DNA of 64,000 nt from Arthrobacter rhizophilus (GCF_026241105.1 NZ_JAPFFT010000003.1:124001-188000), one strand, 5' to 3'. Positions 25,257 to 33,620 are shown, counted from the stretch's first letter. Notes: generated by a model not told the origin, from the letters alone. Program-made: numbers and translations.

Positions 25257-26099
25257 ATGAGCACCCCTCCGTATCCGCCATCCACTCCGGGCGAAAACCC
25301 CACACCTGAGCAGCCCCAGTACGGCCAGCAAGCTCCGCAGCCGGGCCAACAGCCGCAATACGGCCAGCCCTCCGCACCCCAGTACGGCCAGCAAGCTCCG
25401 CAGTACGGCCAGCAAGCTCCCCAGCCGGGCCAACAGGCTCCGCAGCCGGGCCAACAGCCCCAATACGGTCAGTCCTCCGTCCCGCAGTACGGTCAGTCCT
25501 CCGTCCCGCAGTACGGTCAGTCCTCCGTCCCGCAGTACGGTCAGTCCTCCGTTCCGCAGTACGGGCAGAGCGGACCCGTCACGTGGCCGAGCCAGCAGCC
25601 CGCTGGGACGTCCGGTATCCCGCAACTGGTGAACACTGCGTTCTTGATGATCGTCTCCGCTGCCGTCCTCTCTTTCGTCAGCGCACTGGTTCTCGCATTC
25701 ACCGGCGGCGACACCTTTACGGCCATAATGCAGCAGTCCGCAGCCCAGCAGGGTCAGCGGCTTCCCGCCGGCGCTCTTCAAGGCATGCAGGGCGCCATCG
25801 TCTTTGGCGCCATCATCGGCGGCCTGATATCGCTGGGTCTTTATGCGCTTGTCGCATTCCCGGTCCGTAAGGGTAAGAACTGGGCCCGGATCTTGGGAAC
25901 CGTCTTCGCGGCGATTTCGCTCTTTGGCCTTCTTGGTGGATCATTCACGTTCGGCCTGCTTTACGGATTGATCCAGACCATCACCATCCTCTTGGGCATC
26001 GCCGCCATGGTGCTGTTGTATTTGCCGGGCTCGGCACCGTATTTCCGGAAAGCACAGCCTTTCGCGAACCCCTACAACCAGGCGCCGTACGGCCGCTAG
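25257..26099 (+). CDS. Pro/Gln/Tyr-repeat membrane protein
   Basis: A 280-residue protein. About 115 N-terminal residues are repeats (QYGQQAPQPGQQ and QYGQSSVP), followed by four hydrophobic segments beginning GIPQLVNTAFLMIVSAAVLSFVSALVLAF. The internal motif FPVRKGKNWARILGTVFAAISL parallels KMKEGKEWARLALTVIAGISL of the preceding gene. The start at 25257 has AAAGGA. Function unknown; the tail could mediate protein contacts or phase separation, but that is speculation. Confidence 0.75.
   Translation: MSTPPYPPSTPGENPTPEQPQYGQQAPQPGQQPQYGQPSAPQYGQQAPQYGQQAPQPGQQAPQPGQQPQYGQSSVPQYGQSSVPQYGQSSVPQYGQSSVPQYGQSGPVTWPSQQPAGTSGIPQLVNTAFLMIVSAAVLSFVSALVLAFTGGDTFTAIMQQSAAQQGQRLPAGALQGMQGAIVFGAIIGGLISLGLYALVAFPVRKGKNWARILGTVFAAISLFGLLGGSFTFGLLYGLIQTITILLGIAAMVLLYLPGSAPYFRKAQPFANPYNQAPYGR
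25461..25556 (+). repeat. 24-bp tandem repeat inside the membrane protein gene
   Basis: Four consecutive near-identical 24-nt units encode QYGQSSVP. High identity between units suggests recent slippage and possible length variation between strains. Confidence 0.85.
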
Positions 26100-26142
26100 C
26101 CCTGAGGTCGTTCGGCCTCTAGGGGGCACGTCTCGACGAATA

Positions 26143-26200
26143 CAACGGGCGCAGACCCGGCCTTGGCCTAAAGAGCCTGGCCCGGGGTCTGTGCCCGTTG
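26143..26200. terminator. Long hairpin at the 3' ends of convergent genes
   Basis: CAACGGGCgCAGACCCgGGCC and its complement (26179-26200) form a long stem. The right arm lies inside the last codons of rex, so the hairpin overlaps the rex coding end. Confidence 0.7.
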
Positions 26201-26890
26201 TGCGTGATACGCAAGGATCTGCAGCTCGGTGGCCATGTCCACCTTGCGCAGATTCACGTAAGGCGGAACCTGCAGCAGCACAGGAGCAAAGCTGAGGATG
26301 CTGCGGATCCCCGCGCTGATCACGCGGTCGCAGACGTCCTGCGCCACCGCGGCCGGGAGAGCCAGGACAACCATGTTGGTGCCGGTCCGCTGAAGGACCG
26401 TTTCAAGATTCGCGGCATCGCTGACCCGCAGCCAGCCGACTTCGTTCCCGATGACCATGGGATCGGCGTCGAGGATCGCCACCACGTCGAAGCCGCGCGA
26501 TTCGAATCCGCCGTACCGGGCCAAGGCCTTGCCAAGGTTGCCGGCACCCACAATCGCCACTTTCCAGTCGTGGGTCAGGCCCAGCGCCGCAGCAATGTGC
26601 CGGCTCAGATACTGCACCTCGTATCCCACGCCACGCGTTCCGTAGGAGCCAACGTAGGAGAGGTCCTTGCGCAGGGTGGAGGAACTGACTCCTGACGCCT
26701 CGGCCAACGCCTCGGAAGAAACCCGTTCCACGCCCTCGCCCAGCAGGGAGTTCAGCGCGCGCAGGTAAAGCGTCATCCGGGCCACGGCCGCGGGGGGTAT
26801 CTGCTTCGCGGCAGAGTCCTTGTCCCCAGGTACAGCGTCCCCGGGTAGAGCTTCGGCGGACGGTTCCAGCGCAGTCACGTTCTTCTCCAT
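26168..26890 (-). CDS. rex: Redox-sensing transcriptional repressor Rex
   Basis: A 240-residue Rex. The winged helix IPPAAVARMTLYLRALNSLL and VSSSTLRKDLSYVGSYGTRGVGY precedes the NAD(H) Rossmann domain with VAIVGAGNLGKALARYGGF. Rex senses the NADH/NAD ratio and represses respiratory and fermentation genes. The start is uncertain: ATG at 26890 gives MEKNVTAL, while ATG at 26938 would start 2 bp after the glutaredoxin stop and add 16 residues. Neither has a good ribosome site. An inverted repeat GCTTTGT...ACAAAGC (26898-26928) between them could be an operator and favours the inner start. Confidence 0.93.
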   Translation of the reverse strand: MEKNVTALEPSAEALPGDAVPGDKDSAAKQIPPAAVARMTLYLRALNSLLGEGVERVSSEALAEASGVSSSTLRKDLSYVGSYGTRGVGYEVQYLSRHIAAALGLTHDWKVAIVGAGNLGKALARYGGFESRGFDVVAILDADPMVIGNEVGWLRVSDAANLETVLQRTGTNMVVLALPAAVAQDVCDRVISAGIRSILSFAPVLLQVPPYVNLRKVDMATELQILAYHAQRAQTPGQAL

Positions 26891-26940
26891 TGCGTCGCTT
26901 TGTTTTCCCACTCTATTGCCACAAAGCATTGGACGCATGT

Positions 26941-27195
26941 TCAGGAAGCCAAAGCCTTCTTCAGGACCCGCACCAGCCTCGCCTCATCGATTTTCCAGAA
27001 GTCCCGCTGTATTCCGTCCACGAATACCACCGGGATCTCCTCGGCATAGCGTTCGCGGAGTGTCGGGTCTGTATCGATCGACTGCTCAGTCCACTCGAGC
27101 CCAAGGCTTGAGGTCGCGCGTTCGACGGCGTCGCGTGCCGCAGTGCACAGGTGGCAGTCAGCTTTGGTGAGGAGTACGACGTCGGGATTCGGCAT
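26941..27195 (-). CDS. Glutaredoxin family protein
   Basis: An 84-residue thioredoxin-fold protein: VVLLTKADCHLCTAARDAVE carries the CxxC near residues 14-17, and EEIPVVFVDGIQRDFWKID the cis-Pro segment (DUF836 type). It is upstream of rex in the same orientation, a plausible redox-linked operon. Its exact substrate is unknown. Confidence 0.88.
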   Translation of the reverse strand: MPNPDVVLLTKADCHLCTAARDAVERATSSLGLEWTEQSIDTDPTLRERYAEEIPVVFVDGIQRDFWKIDEARLVRVLKKALAS

Positions 27196-27338
27196 GGTTC
27201 AACGGTATCGCGTTGGCGTGGACCCAGCCTGAAAACAGCCCTCAACCCAGCGTCACGCAGCCCAAAGAACGCTCGACGCGGAACCGCAAGGCACCCTCAC
27301 GAACGGCACGGAGCCGGGCGATTGACTAGACTCATGGC

Positions 27339-28157
27339 ATGCCCGTCGAGAAGAACGCTGTTGTGGCCATCACGCCGGCCGCAACGCACCAACGCGGCGA
27401 AGCTGCATTCTTCGACGTCGACAACACCCTTATGAAGGGCGCCAGCCTCTTCCACGTCGCGCGCAAGATGTACGAACGTAAGGCGTTCACCCTCTCCCAA
27501 GCCGCGGGCTTCGCCTGGAAGCAGTTCAAGTTTGTCCTGCGGGGCGAAAACATGGAGGACGTCCATTCAGTCCGGGATTCCGCACTGATCCTCGCGGCAG
27601 GCATCAAGGTTTCCGATATCCAGGAGCTGGGCGAAGAAGTCTACGACGAGATGATCGAGTCCCGGATCTGGCCCGGTACCAAGGCTTTGGCGGAACAGCA
27701 TCTGCGCGTTGGCCGGAAGGTCTGGCTGGTGACCGCCACCCCCATCGAAGTCGCCACCGTGATTTCCACCCGGCTGCGGCTGACAGGCGCCTTGGGCACC
27801 GTGGGCGAGGTTGAAAATGGCGCCTACACCGGGCGCCTGGTAGGCGAAATCCTCCATGGACCGGCCAAAGCCGTGGCGGTGCAGCGCGTGGCTGACGAAG
27901 AAGGCCTGGATTTGAACCGCTGCTGGGCATACAGCGATTCACATAACGACATCCCGCTGCTCACTTTGGTGGGCCACCCCGTGTGCATCAATCCCGACGC
28001 CAGACTGCGGCGCCATGCGCGGGAGAACAATTGGCCCGTCTACGACTTCCGTTCCGGCCGCCGGGCAGCCACGCTAGGCCTCAAAGCTGCGACCGTCGGA
28101 GGCGCCGTGTACGGCCTCTGGCGGGGCTTCTCCAAGTTCCGCAGCCCCAGGGCCTAG
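27339..28157 (+). CDS. HAD-IB family hydrolase (SerB-like)
   Basis: A 272-residue haloacid-dehalogenase phosphatase. Motif I AAFFDVDNTLMKG near residue 22, motif II VTATPIE near 130, motif III with K in GPAKAVAVQRVADEEG, and motif IV YSDSHNDIPLLTLVGHPVCINPD near 196. The C-terminus has a hydrophobic stretch (TVGGAVYGLWRGF). Mycobacterial relatives (SerB1) were assigned as phosphoserine phosphatase-like, but the substrate is open. Confidence 0.88.
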   Translation: MPVEKNAVVAITPAATHQRGEAAFFDVDNTLMKGASLFHVARKMYERKAFTLSQAAGFAWKQFKFVLRGENMEDVHSVRDSALILAAGIKVSDIQELGEEVYDEMIESRIWPGTKALAEQHLRVGRKVWLVTATPIEVATVISTRLRLTGALGTVGEVENGAYTGRLVGEILHGPAKAVAVQRVADEEGLDLNRCWAYSDSHNDIPLLTLVGHPVCINPDARLRRHARENNWPVYDFRSGRRAATLGLKAATVGGAVYGLWRGFSKFRSPRA

Positions 28158-28163
28158 CGCACG

Positions 28164-28350
28164 CGATCCTCGCTCACTTCCGTGCCGGTTTTAGCCGATC
28201 CTCCTGCGGATCTTTCGGCGAAACGATGAACCCTCCTGCACTCGATATGAACTGGGCGACTCGATGTGAAGGAGGGTTCGGCTTTTTGGGGACGTAAGTG
28301 AGCGGGCGTCATCGAAACAAGCTACAAACGTGAGCGAGCGTCGTCGGGGG
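28164..28350. repeat. Dispersed intergenic repeats, family D, with internal hairpins
   Basis: Contains CCTCGCTCAC at 28169-28178, GTGAGCGGGCGTC near 28298 and GTGAGCGAGCGTCGTCGGGG at 28330-28349. Between them AACCCTCCTgCA...and AaGGAGGGTT form a hairpin (28229-28280). The block fills the gap between the HAD hydrolase and the bS22 gene. Confidence 0.6.
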
Positions 28351-28361
28351 ATAAACGCAAA

Positions 28362-28393
28362 AATGCCCGCGGCCTCGAAAGGCAACGGGCATT
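28362..28393 (-). terminator. Terminator after the bS22 gene
   Basis: AATGCCCG and CGGGCATT arms; on the minus strand the stem is followed by TTTGCGTTTAT. It lies 20 bp downstream of the bS22 stop. Confidence 0.75.
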
Positions 28394-28412
28394 CACGCTG
28401 TAGGAAGTATCT

Positions 28413-28511
28413 CTACTTCTTGTTGCGGCGCTGGTGGCGGGTCTTGCGAAGCAGTTTGCGGTGCTTCTTCTTGGCCATACGCTTGCGGCGCTTCTTAATA
28501 ACTGAACCCAC
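28413..28511 (-). CDS. Ribosomal protein bS22 (AURKAIP1/COX24-domain miniprotein)
   Basis: A 32-residue, very basic protein starting from GTG: MGSVIKKRRKRMAKKKHRK and ending RKTRHQRRNKK. This matches the actinobacterial extra small-subunit protein bS22 (the mycobacterial Rv0500B type). AAGGA lies 6-7 bp upstream. It is followed by a clear terminator. The neighbouring excisionase-like gene and the HAD-IB gene repeat the mycobacterial order. Confidence 0.9.
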   Translation of the reverse strand: MGSVIKKRRKRMAKKKHRKLLRKTRHQRRNKK

Positions 28512-28684
28512 GTAAGTTCCTTACCAAACTAGATTGAGATTCTGTCTGCTGGGTGAGGTCCTTGAACTGAGCAACAGACTTTTACAACTGACAGATTCTT
28601 ACAATGACGTAAAACGTTCCTTAACAGGGTACCGCCTATCGGGGGCACCCGATGACCGCTGGCCCTATGGAAACCAAGCAAGTC

Positions 28685-28897
28685 TCAAGCGGTCTCCGAG
28701 CGTCCGTCGACGACCGCACCCTTGAGGTACTGGTTCACTGCTTCCTCGGGGACACGGAATGACCGCCCAAAACGGACGGCTGGCATTTCTCCCGAGTGGA
28801 CCAGGCGGTACACGGTCATTTTGGAAACCCGGAGGACTTCGGCAACCTCGGCCACGGTCATGAAACGCGCGTTCGAGAAGTTAGTCTCTGCGGACAT
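28685..28897 (-). CDS. Excisionase-family HTH protein (BldC-like)
   Basis: A 70-residue MerR-like DNA-binding protein: FMTVAEVAEVLRVSKMTVYR then LVHSGEMPAVRFGRSFRVPEEAVNQYL forms a complete winged helix. Such single-domain proteins are developmental or housekeeping regulators in actinobacteria. The mycobacterial homologue (Rv0500A) also neighbours the bS22 gene. AAAGGA precedes the ATG. Target genes unknown. Confidence 0.88.
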   Translation of the reverse strand: MSAETNFSNARFMTVAEVAEVLRVSKMTVYRLVHSGEMPAVRFGRSFRVPEEAVNQYLKGAVVDGRSETA

Positions 28898-29055
28898 TTC
28901 TCCATATTCCTTTGCTCTCAGCGGTTAGCGGCGAACCCCAGCATTCATTACCTGGTGTGCCGATGCTGAGCCATCAAACAACCATGTGCTAGATACTCTA
29001 GAGGCTGCTGGTACCAAAGTGAAAGTGTTTCGGCCAACTGTGGGCATGGTTTTCG

Positions 29056-30198
29056 CTAGTCTGCAGCTGCCACACGACGCTTGCGTGCCGAGGCCGCCAA
29101 CTGGTCCAGGACGGACACTGTGACGTCCCATTCCATGCAGGCGTCGGTAACGCTCTGGCCGTACACCAAATCCTGTTCCCCAGCCAGCTGCCGTTCCACC
29201 TCCAGGTTCTGTGCCCCACCTACGAGGAAGCTTTCCAGCATCACGCCGGCGATCGGCGAAGCCACGTTGTCCTCCAGCTGGGCGCCGATCTCCAGTGCAA
29301 CCTCGGCTTGGCGATGGTGGCTCTTGCCGCTGTTGGCGTGGCTCGCGTCCACGATCAGCCGGGGATTCAGTCCCTTGGCCGAGAGCTTCTCCGAGGCATC
29401 GGCGACGTCGTCGGCGGAGTAGTTCGGGCCCTTGCGGCCACCGCGCAGGATCACATGGGTGTCCGGGTTGCCCGAGGTCGCCACGAGGGCGGCGCGGCCA
29501 TCGCCGTCGATCCCCAAGAATGCCTGCGCTGCGGCAGACGCACCGCAAGCGTCGATCGCTACCTGGAGGTCGCCGTCGGTCCCGTTCTTGAAGCCGATCG
29601 GCATGGAGAGTCCGGAGGCGAGCTGGCGGTGGATCTGACTCTCGGTGGTACGGGCTCCAATGGCGCCCCACGCAACGAGGTCGGCCATGTATTGCGGGCT
29701 GATGGGTTCCAGGAACTCTGTGGCCGTCGGTAGGCCGAGGGCCGTCACTTGCTGCAGGAATCCACGCGCCGCACGGAGCCCGGCCGCGATGTCGTGGCTG
29801 CCGTCCAGGTGGGGATCGTTGATGAGGCCCTTCCAGCCGACGGTGGTGCGCGGCTTCTCGAAGTAGGCCCGCATGACGATCAGCAGGTCCTCCTTGTGCT
29901 TCTCGGCCTGGCTGACGAGGCGGCGGGCGTATTCCAGGCCGGCCTTCGGATCGTGGATGGAGCACGGGCCAACGATCACGAGGAGGCGGTCGTCAACGCC
30001 GTCCATGATGGCGCGGACTCCGTCGCGTCCGCGCTCGACGACGGCGGAGGCCCTGGAGTCCAGCGGCAGTTCCGCGATGATGTCCTGCGGCGTGGGGAGC
30101 GGTTCGAAGCGGCTGACGCGCAGGTTCGACGTCGACTGCGCGGCGGCAGTCCCGACGTCCGCGTTATGTGTGCTGGGCTCTGCGGCGATGCTGGTCAT
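29056..30198 (-). CDS. aroG: 3-deoxy-7-phosphoheptulonate (DAHP) synthase, class I
   Basis: A 380-residue first enzyme of the shikimate pathway, joining PEP and erythrose 4-phosphate. Class I (AroFGH-type) motifs: VIVGPCSIHDPKAGLEYA near residue 75, MRAYFEKPRTTVGWKGLINDP, GLPTATEFLEPISPQY, GARTTESQIHRQLASGLSMPIGFKNGTDG, and DASHANSGKSHHRQ near the metal site. Class I members are often inhibited by aromatic amino acids. A 19-residue leader peptide rich in Trp, Tyr and Phe lies upstream (30312-30371), implying attenuation. The ATG start has AGGA upstream. Confidence 0.94.
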   Translation of the reverse strand: MTSIAAEPSTHNADVGTAAAQSTSNLRVSRFEPLPTPQDIIAELPLDSRASAVVERGRDGVRAIMDGVDDRLLVIVGPCSIHDPKAGLEYARRLVSQAEKHKEDLLIVMRAYFEKPRTTVGWKGLINDPHLDGSHDIAAGLRAARGFLQQVTALGLPTATEFLEPISPQYMADLVAWGAIGARTTESQIHRQLASGLSMPIGFKNGTDGDLQVAIDACGASAAAQAFLGIDGDGRAALVATSGNPDTHVILRGGRKGPNYSADDVADASEKLSAKGLNPRLIVDASHANSGKSHHRQAEVALEIGAQLEDNVASPIAGVMLESFLVGGAQNLEVERQLAGEQDLVYGQSVTDACMEWDVTVSVLDQLAASARKRRVAAAD

Positions 30199-30259
30199 GA
30201 AGTGGGTCCTGTTCCGGAGAGGAGCGGACCCTACTCAGAGCCCGCCTGGAAATGGCGAA

Positions 30260-30342
30260 GGGCAGAGAATGATCTCTGCCCTGTTGGCTCTGAAGGAAAG
30301 TTGGATGCGTGTCAGTTAGACGCGGGCCCCTCCAGAGCCAAC
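30260..30342 (-). promoter_or_regulatory. Putative ribosome-mediated attenuator before DAHP synthase
   Basis: On the minus strand, arm 1 GTTGGCTCTG (30342-30333, inside leader codons 10-13) pairs with arm 2 CAGAGCCAAC (30292-30283). A perfect hairpin GGGCAGAGA-TCAT-TCTCTGCCC follows (30281-30260). CAGAG of arm 2 could instead pair with CTCTG of the second hairpin or with GGGCTCTG at 30243-30236. A ribosome stalled on the aromatic codons would cover arm 1 and switch the pairing. Confidence 0.6.
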
Positions 30343-30371
30343 GAAAAATACGCATACCAACGGTTAGTCAT
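30312..30371 (-). CDS. Aromatic leader peptide (19 aa) of the DAHP synthase gene
   Basis: ATG to TGA encodes MTNRWYAYFSLALEGPASN. Trp5, Tyr6, Tyr8 and Phe9 place all three end products of the shikimate pathway in a run of five codons, directly before arm 1 of the attenuator hairpin. The peptide is too short for ordinary gene finding. Its composition and position 114 bp upstream of the synthase argue for a regulatory leader; expression is not proven. Confidence 0.75.
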   Translation of the reverse strand: MTNRWYAYFSLALEGPASN

Positions 30372-30514
30372 AGCGAAACCATAGCGTCGGTTTCCAGCTG
30401 CCCGCAAATCGAAATGCAACGACATCAAGAGAAACCGCTTCCCCGCGCAATATAAACTTCACCTCAGAACAAAATCGCCGCTCCCGAGGCGGCAGCGGCT
30501 CCAGGAAGGAACCC

Positions 30515-31528
30515 ATGGCAGGCGGAAGAAATACCCGGCGGGTGGGCATCGCAGATGTGGCATCCATGGCCGGCGTTTCGCATGCCACGGTTTCCCGGGT
30601 CATGAACGGTAACACCACGGTGGATGTGGTCATTGCCGCGCGCGTTCGCGCAGCCGCCGCGGAACTGAAATACAAGCCGAACCCGGTGGGCCGAAGCCTG
30701 GCCCTGGGAAAGACGGACACCATCGGAATCGTGGTTCCGGACCTGTCCAATCCCACGTTCCAGGCCATTCTTCGCGGGCTAAGCATTGCCGCCGCCCGCG
30801 ATGGCTACCGCGTATTGATCGCGGACTCATCCGAGGTCTCCAGTGAAGAAGCAATTCTCGCGGGGGAAGCCCGGCGGCGTTGCGACGGCGTCGTTCTCTG
30901 CGCCCCCCGCATGAGCGACGCCGAACTCGAAGAACTCGCCCCCACGCTCTATCCGCTCGTGCTGATCAACCGGACCACCGAGTCGGTTCCGACGCCCAGC
31001 TTGGTGGTGGACTATGGCCAAGGCATTCAGGAACTTGCCGCCCATCTCGTTGAGCTGGGCCATCGAAAATTGGCCTACCTGACAGGTCCGGACCGGAGCG
31101 CGTCCAACGTGCAGCGGCTCCGCGGGCTCGAGAAGTTCACGGCTGAGTACCCGGACGTCGAATTGCAGTTCATTCCGGGAGGCAACACGTTCGACGCCGG
31201 GTTTGAGTCGAGCGATGCCGTCGCCTCATGCGGCGCTACCGGCATCCTCGTCTTCAACGACGTCGCCGCGATGGGCCTGTTGAGCGGCCTGAGCCAACGT
31301 GGAATCCGCGTGCCGGAAGACTTGTCCCTCACGGGTTTCGATGACATGCCCTTCGCCCGGTACACCATGCCTCCGCTGACCACCGCGGCCGTGCCGATCA
31401 CCGACCTCGGCGATCTTGCGTGGCGCCGCATGCGGGAGCAGATCCAGGCCAACGACGCCGCCTCCCCCACGAATTACTTTCCCCCGCGGATTGAGCTCAG
31501 GGGCAGCACCGGGCCCGTCAAGGCCTAG
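30515..31528 (+). CDS. LacI family transcriptional regulator
   Basis: A 337-residue repressor. N-terminal HTH: VGIADVASMAGVSHATVSRVMNG, hinge RSLALGKTDTIGIVVPDLSNPTFQ, then a periplasmic-binding-like sensor with RCDGVVLCAPR, LTGPDRSASNVQRLRGL and the C-terminal dimer segment GFDDMPFARYTMPPLTTAAVP. Effector and targets unknown. GGAAGGA precedes the ATG. Its 3' end overlaps the convergent lldR gene by 11 bp. Confidence 0.9.
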   Translation: MAGGRNTRRVGIADVASMAGVSHATVSRVMNGNTTVDVVIAARVRAAAAELKYKPNPVGRSLALGKTDTIGIVVPDLSNPTFQAILRGLSIAAARDGYRVLIADSSEVSSEEAILAGEARRRCDGVVLCAPRMSDAELEELAPTLYPLVLINRTTESVPTPSLVVDYGQGIQELAAHLVELGHRKLAYLTGPDRSASNVQRLRGLEKFTAEYPDVELQFIPGGNTFDAGFESSDAVASCGATGILVFNDVAAMGLLSGLSQRGIRVPEDLSLTGFDDMPFARYTMPPLTTAAVPITDLGDLAWRRMREQIQANDAASPTNYFPPRIELRGSTGPVKA

Positions 31529-32222
31529 TTTCCCCGGGCGGCCGGCCCAGCCCGGCCTCGCGGTAGTACCCCTCGATATGCGCTGTGACGAGAGTGGCTG
31601 CCCGGCCGCCGTCGCCGTCGTGCACCGCCTCCAAGATGGCGCGGTGCTCGCACCGCAGGCGGTTCGCGGTGCTATCCCAATTCGGCAGGTTGGCAGTCAG
31701 TGCCGCGGCATAGCCCTCGATCGCTTCGCGCAGCGAGCCCATGATGGTGCTCACCACGGCATTTCCGGCGGCTTCCGCCAGCGCCAGGTGGAAGGCGACG
31801 TCCAGCGCGAGGAAGTCGTCGACGGCGGAGCTTGCGTCCATTTTGTCCAGCAGCCTCGCTGCTTCCACGAGTTCAGGGGCGTCGGCTTTGGCGCGGGATA
31901 CCGCCCACGATTCGAGCAGGACCCGGGTTTGCACGATGTCGGCGACGGGCAAATGTTGCGTGGCCACGTGAAGGCGGAGCGCGGAGCCGAGGGCCGTGGC
32001 CGGTTCGGCGATGACTACGGTCCCGGCGTCCTTGCCGGACCCTACGCCAGCCCGCACCACACCCATGGCTTCCAGGATCCGGATGGCTTCACGGACCGAT
32101 GTCCGTGAGACTTCCAGTTGCTCGGCGAGCGCCCGTTCGGCAGGAAGCCGCCCGCCCAGCACCAAATGTCCGTCCGACAGTTGCTTTTCGATCCAACTGA
32201 GGACGAGTTCGTGCGTTCGCAT
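31518..32222 (-). CDS. lldR: FadR/GntR-family regulator, LldR-like
   Basis: A 234-residue repressor: winged helix LGGRLPAERALAEQLEVSRTSVREAIRILEAMGVV, then an all-helical FCD domain with the metal/ligand residues in LDVAFHLALAEAAGN and RCEHRAILEAVHDGD. It is divergent from lldD, and two TGGTnnnACCA palindromes lie between them, so lactate-controlled repression of lldD is the likely role. Confidence 0.87.
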   Translation of the reverse strand: MRTHELVLSWIEKQLSDGHLVLGGRLPAERALAEQLEVSRTSVREAIRILEAMGVVRAGVGSGKDAGTVVIAEPATALGSALRLHVATQHLPVADIVQTRVLLESWAVSRAKADAPELVEAARLLDKMDASSAVDDFLALDVAFHLALAEAAGNAVVSTIMGSLREAIEGYAAALTANLPNWDSTANRLRCEHRAILEAVHDGDGGRAATLVTAHIEGYYREAGLGRPPGETRP

Positions 32223-32238
32223 GGATAAATACTAGTTG

Positions 32239-32255
32239 ATGTGGTTGGACCACAT
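32239..32255. promoter_or_regulatory. FadR/LldR-type operator 1
   Basis: Palindrome ATGTGGTTGGACCACAT, matching the GntR/FadR pattern TGGTnnnACCA, 17 bp from the regulator start. Its centre is 25 bp from that of the second operator. Confidence 0.8.
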
Positions 32256-32263
32256 GGCATAGA

Positions 32264-32280
32264 GTGTGGTCCAACCACAC
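32264..32280. promoter_or_regulatory. FadR/LldR-type operator 2
   Basis: Palindrome GTGTGGTCCAACCACAC, 22 bp before the lldD ATG. Together with operator 1 it covers the whole divergent promoter region. Confidence 0.8.
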
Positions 32281-32301
32281 AATCACCCTGGAGACAGCAT
32301 C

Positions 32302-33606
32302 ATGACGCAGACCGTCCAGCCGAGCAGCACCCCTTCCCTCGAGGTGCCCGCGAACGTCCCTACTGCCGTCGAGCGCCCCGCTGCGCTGAAGCGTCGGATT
32401 CCCAAATACGCAGACCTGGCTCCCCTGATGAAATTCAAGAAGCCCGAGTTCAGCAACGCGGCGAGGCTGCGCCGCGCATCTACCATTTGGGAACTGCGGG
32501 ACATGGCCAAGCGGCGAACTCCCCAAGCACCATTCGACTACACCGATGGCGCGGCCGAGGCGGAGATCACCCTCCGCCGGGCCCGCCAGGCGTTCCAGGA
32601 CATCGAGTTCCGCCCGGGAATCCTGCGGGACGTCTCCAGCATCGACCTCAGCACCGAGATCCTGGGCAAAATGTCCCGGCTTCCGTTCGGCATAGCGCCT
32701 ACGGGATTCACGCGCATGATGCAGTCGGAAGGTGAGTACGCGGGCTCGCAGGCTGCCGAAGCGGCTGGTATTCCTTACACGTTGTCCACCATGGGCACTG
32801 CTTCCATCGAGGACGTTGCCGCAGCGGCTCCGAACGGCCGCAACTGGTTCCAGCTGTACCTCTGGACGGATCGGGACAGGTCACTCGAACTGATCGAGCG
32901 CGCTGCCAAGGCCGGAAACGACACCCTCATGGTCACGGTGGACACCGCCGTCGCGGGCGCCCGGTTGCGCGATGTCCGCAACGGCATGACCATTCCGCCC
33001 GCGCTCACCGTGAAGACCGTGCTGGATGCTTCCTATCGGCCCGCCTGGTGGTTCAACTTCCTCACGCACGAGCCACTGACCTTCGCTTCACTCTCGCGCT
33101 ACACGGGCACAGTGGCCGATCTCATCAACTCCATGTTCGATCCCACCCTGACCTTTGACGACCTCGACTGGCTGCGCGAAACGTGGAAGGGAAAGCTGGT
33201 AGTCAAGGGCATCCAGACGGTCGAAGATGCCCGCAAGGTGGTGGACCACGGCGCAGACGGCATCGTGATTTCAAACCACGGCGGACGCCAACTGGACCGC
33301 GCGCCGATTCCGCTGCACCTCGTTCCGGAGGTCGCCGCCGCACTGAAAGCGGACAACAGCGACGCGGCCATCATCCTGGACACGGGCATCATGAGCGGCG
33401 CGGACATCGTGGCGGCCCTTGCCCTCGGCGCCGATTTCACGCTGATCGGCCGGGCCTACCTCTACGGGCTCATGGCCGGTGGCCGCGCCGGCGTGGACCG
33501 CACCATCCAGATCCTGGAGAAGGACATGGCGCGCACCATGGCCCTGCTTGGAGTAACGAAGGTCTCGGAACTGACCCCGGACCACGTGCGTCTCCTGCAG
33601 CACTAA
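32302..33606 (+). CDS. lldD: FMN-dependent L-lactate dehydrogenase (alpha-hydroxy acid oxidase family)
   Basis: A 434-residue flavoenzyme. Seen: [58 protein letters not shown] (FMN site), [24 protein letters not shown] with the FMN-binding Lys, and [15 protein letters not shown] with catalytic His and Arg. It oxidises L-lactate to pyruvate and passes electrons to the quinone pool, here probably menaquinone. The N-terminus is about 35 residues longer than in E. coli LldD. Divergent from lldR, with operators between. Confidence 0.9.
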   Translation: MTQTVQPSSTPSLEVPANVPTAVERPAALKRRIPKYADLAPLMKFKKPEFSNAARLRRASTIWELRDMAKRRTPQAPFDYTDGAAEAEITLRRARQAFQDIEFRPGILRDVSSIDLSTEILGKMSRLPFGIAPTGFTRMMQSEGEYAGSQAAEAAGIPYTLSTMGTASIEDVAAAAPNGRNWFQLYLWTDRDRSLELIERAAKAGNDTLMVTVDTAVAGARLRDVRNGMTIPPALTVKTVLDASYRPAWWFNFLTHEPLTFASLSRYTGTVADLINSMFDPTLTFDDLDWLRETWKGKLVVKGIQTVEDARKVVDHGADGIVISNHGGRQLDRAPIPLHLVPEVAAALKADNSDAAIILDTGIMSGADIVAALALGADFTLIGRAYLYGLMAGGRAGVDRTIQILEKDMARTMALLGVTKVSELTPDHVRLLQH

Positions 33607-33620
33607 CCTGCGGCTACCCT

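Noticed and set aside
30164..30355. 63-codon frame MRIFRWLWRG... as the aroG leader peptide
   Set aside because: It also has Trp codons but runs past the hairpins into the DAHP synthase gene. The overlapping 19-codon frame (30371-30312) has a proper stop and a denser aromatic run.
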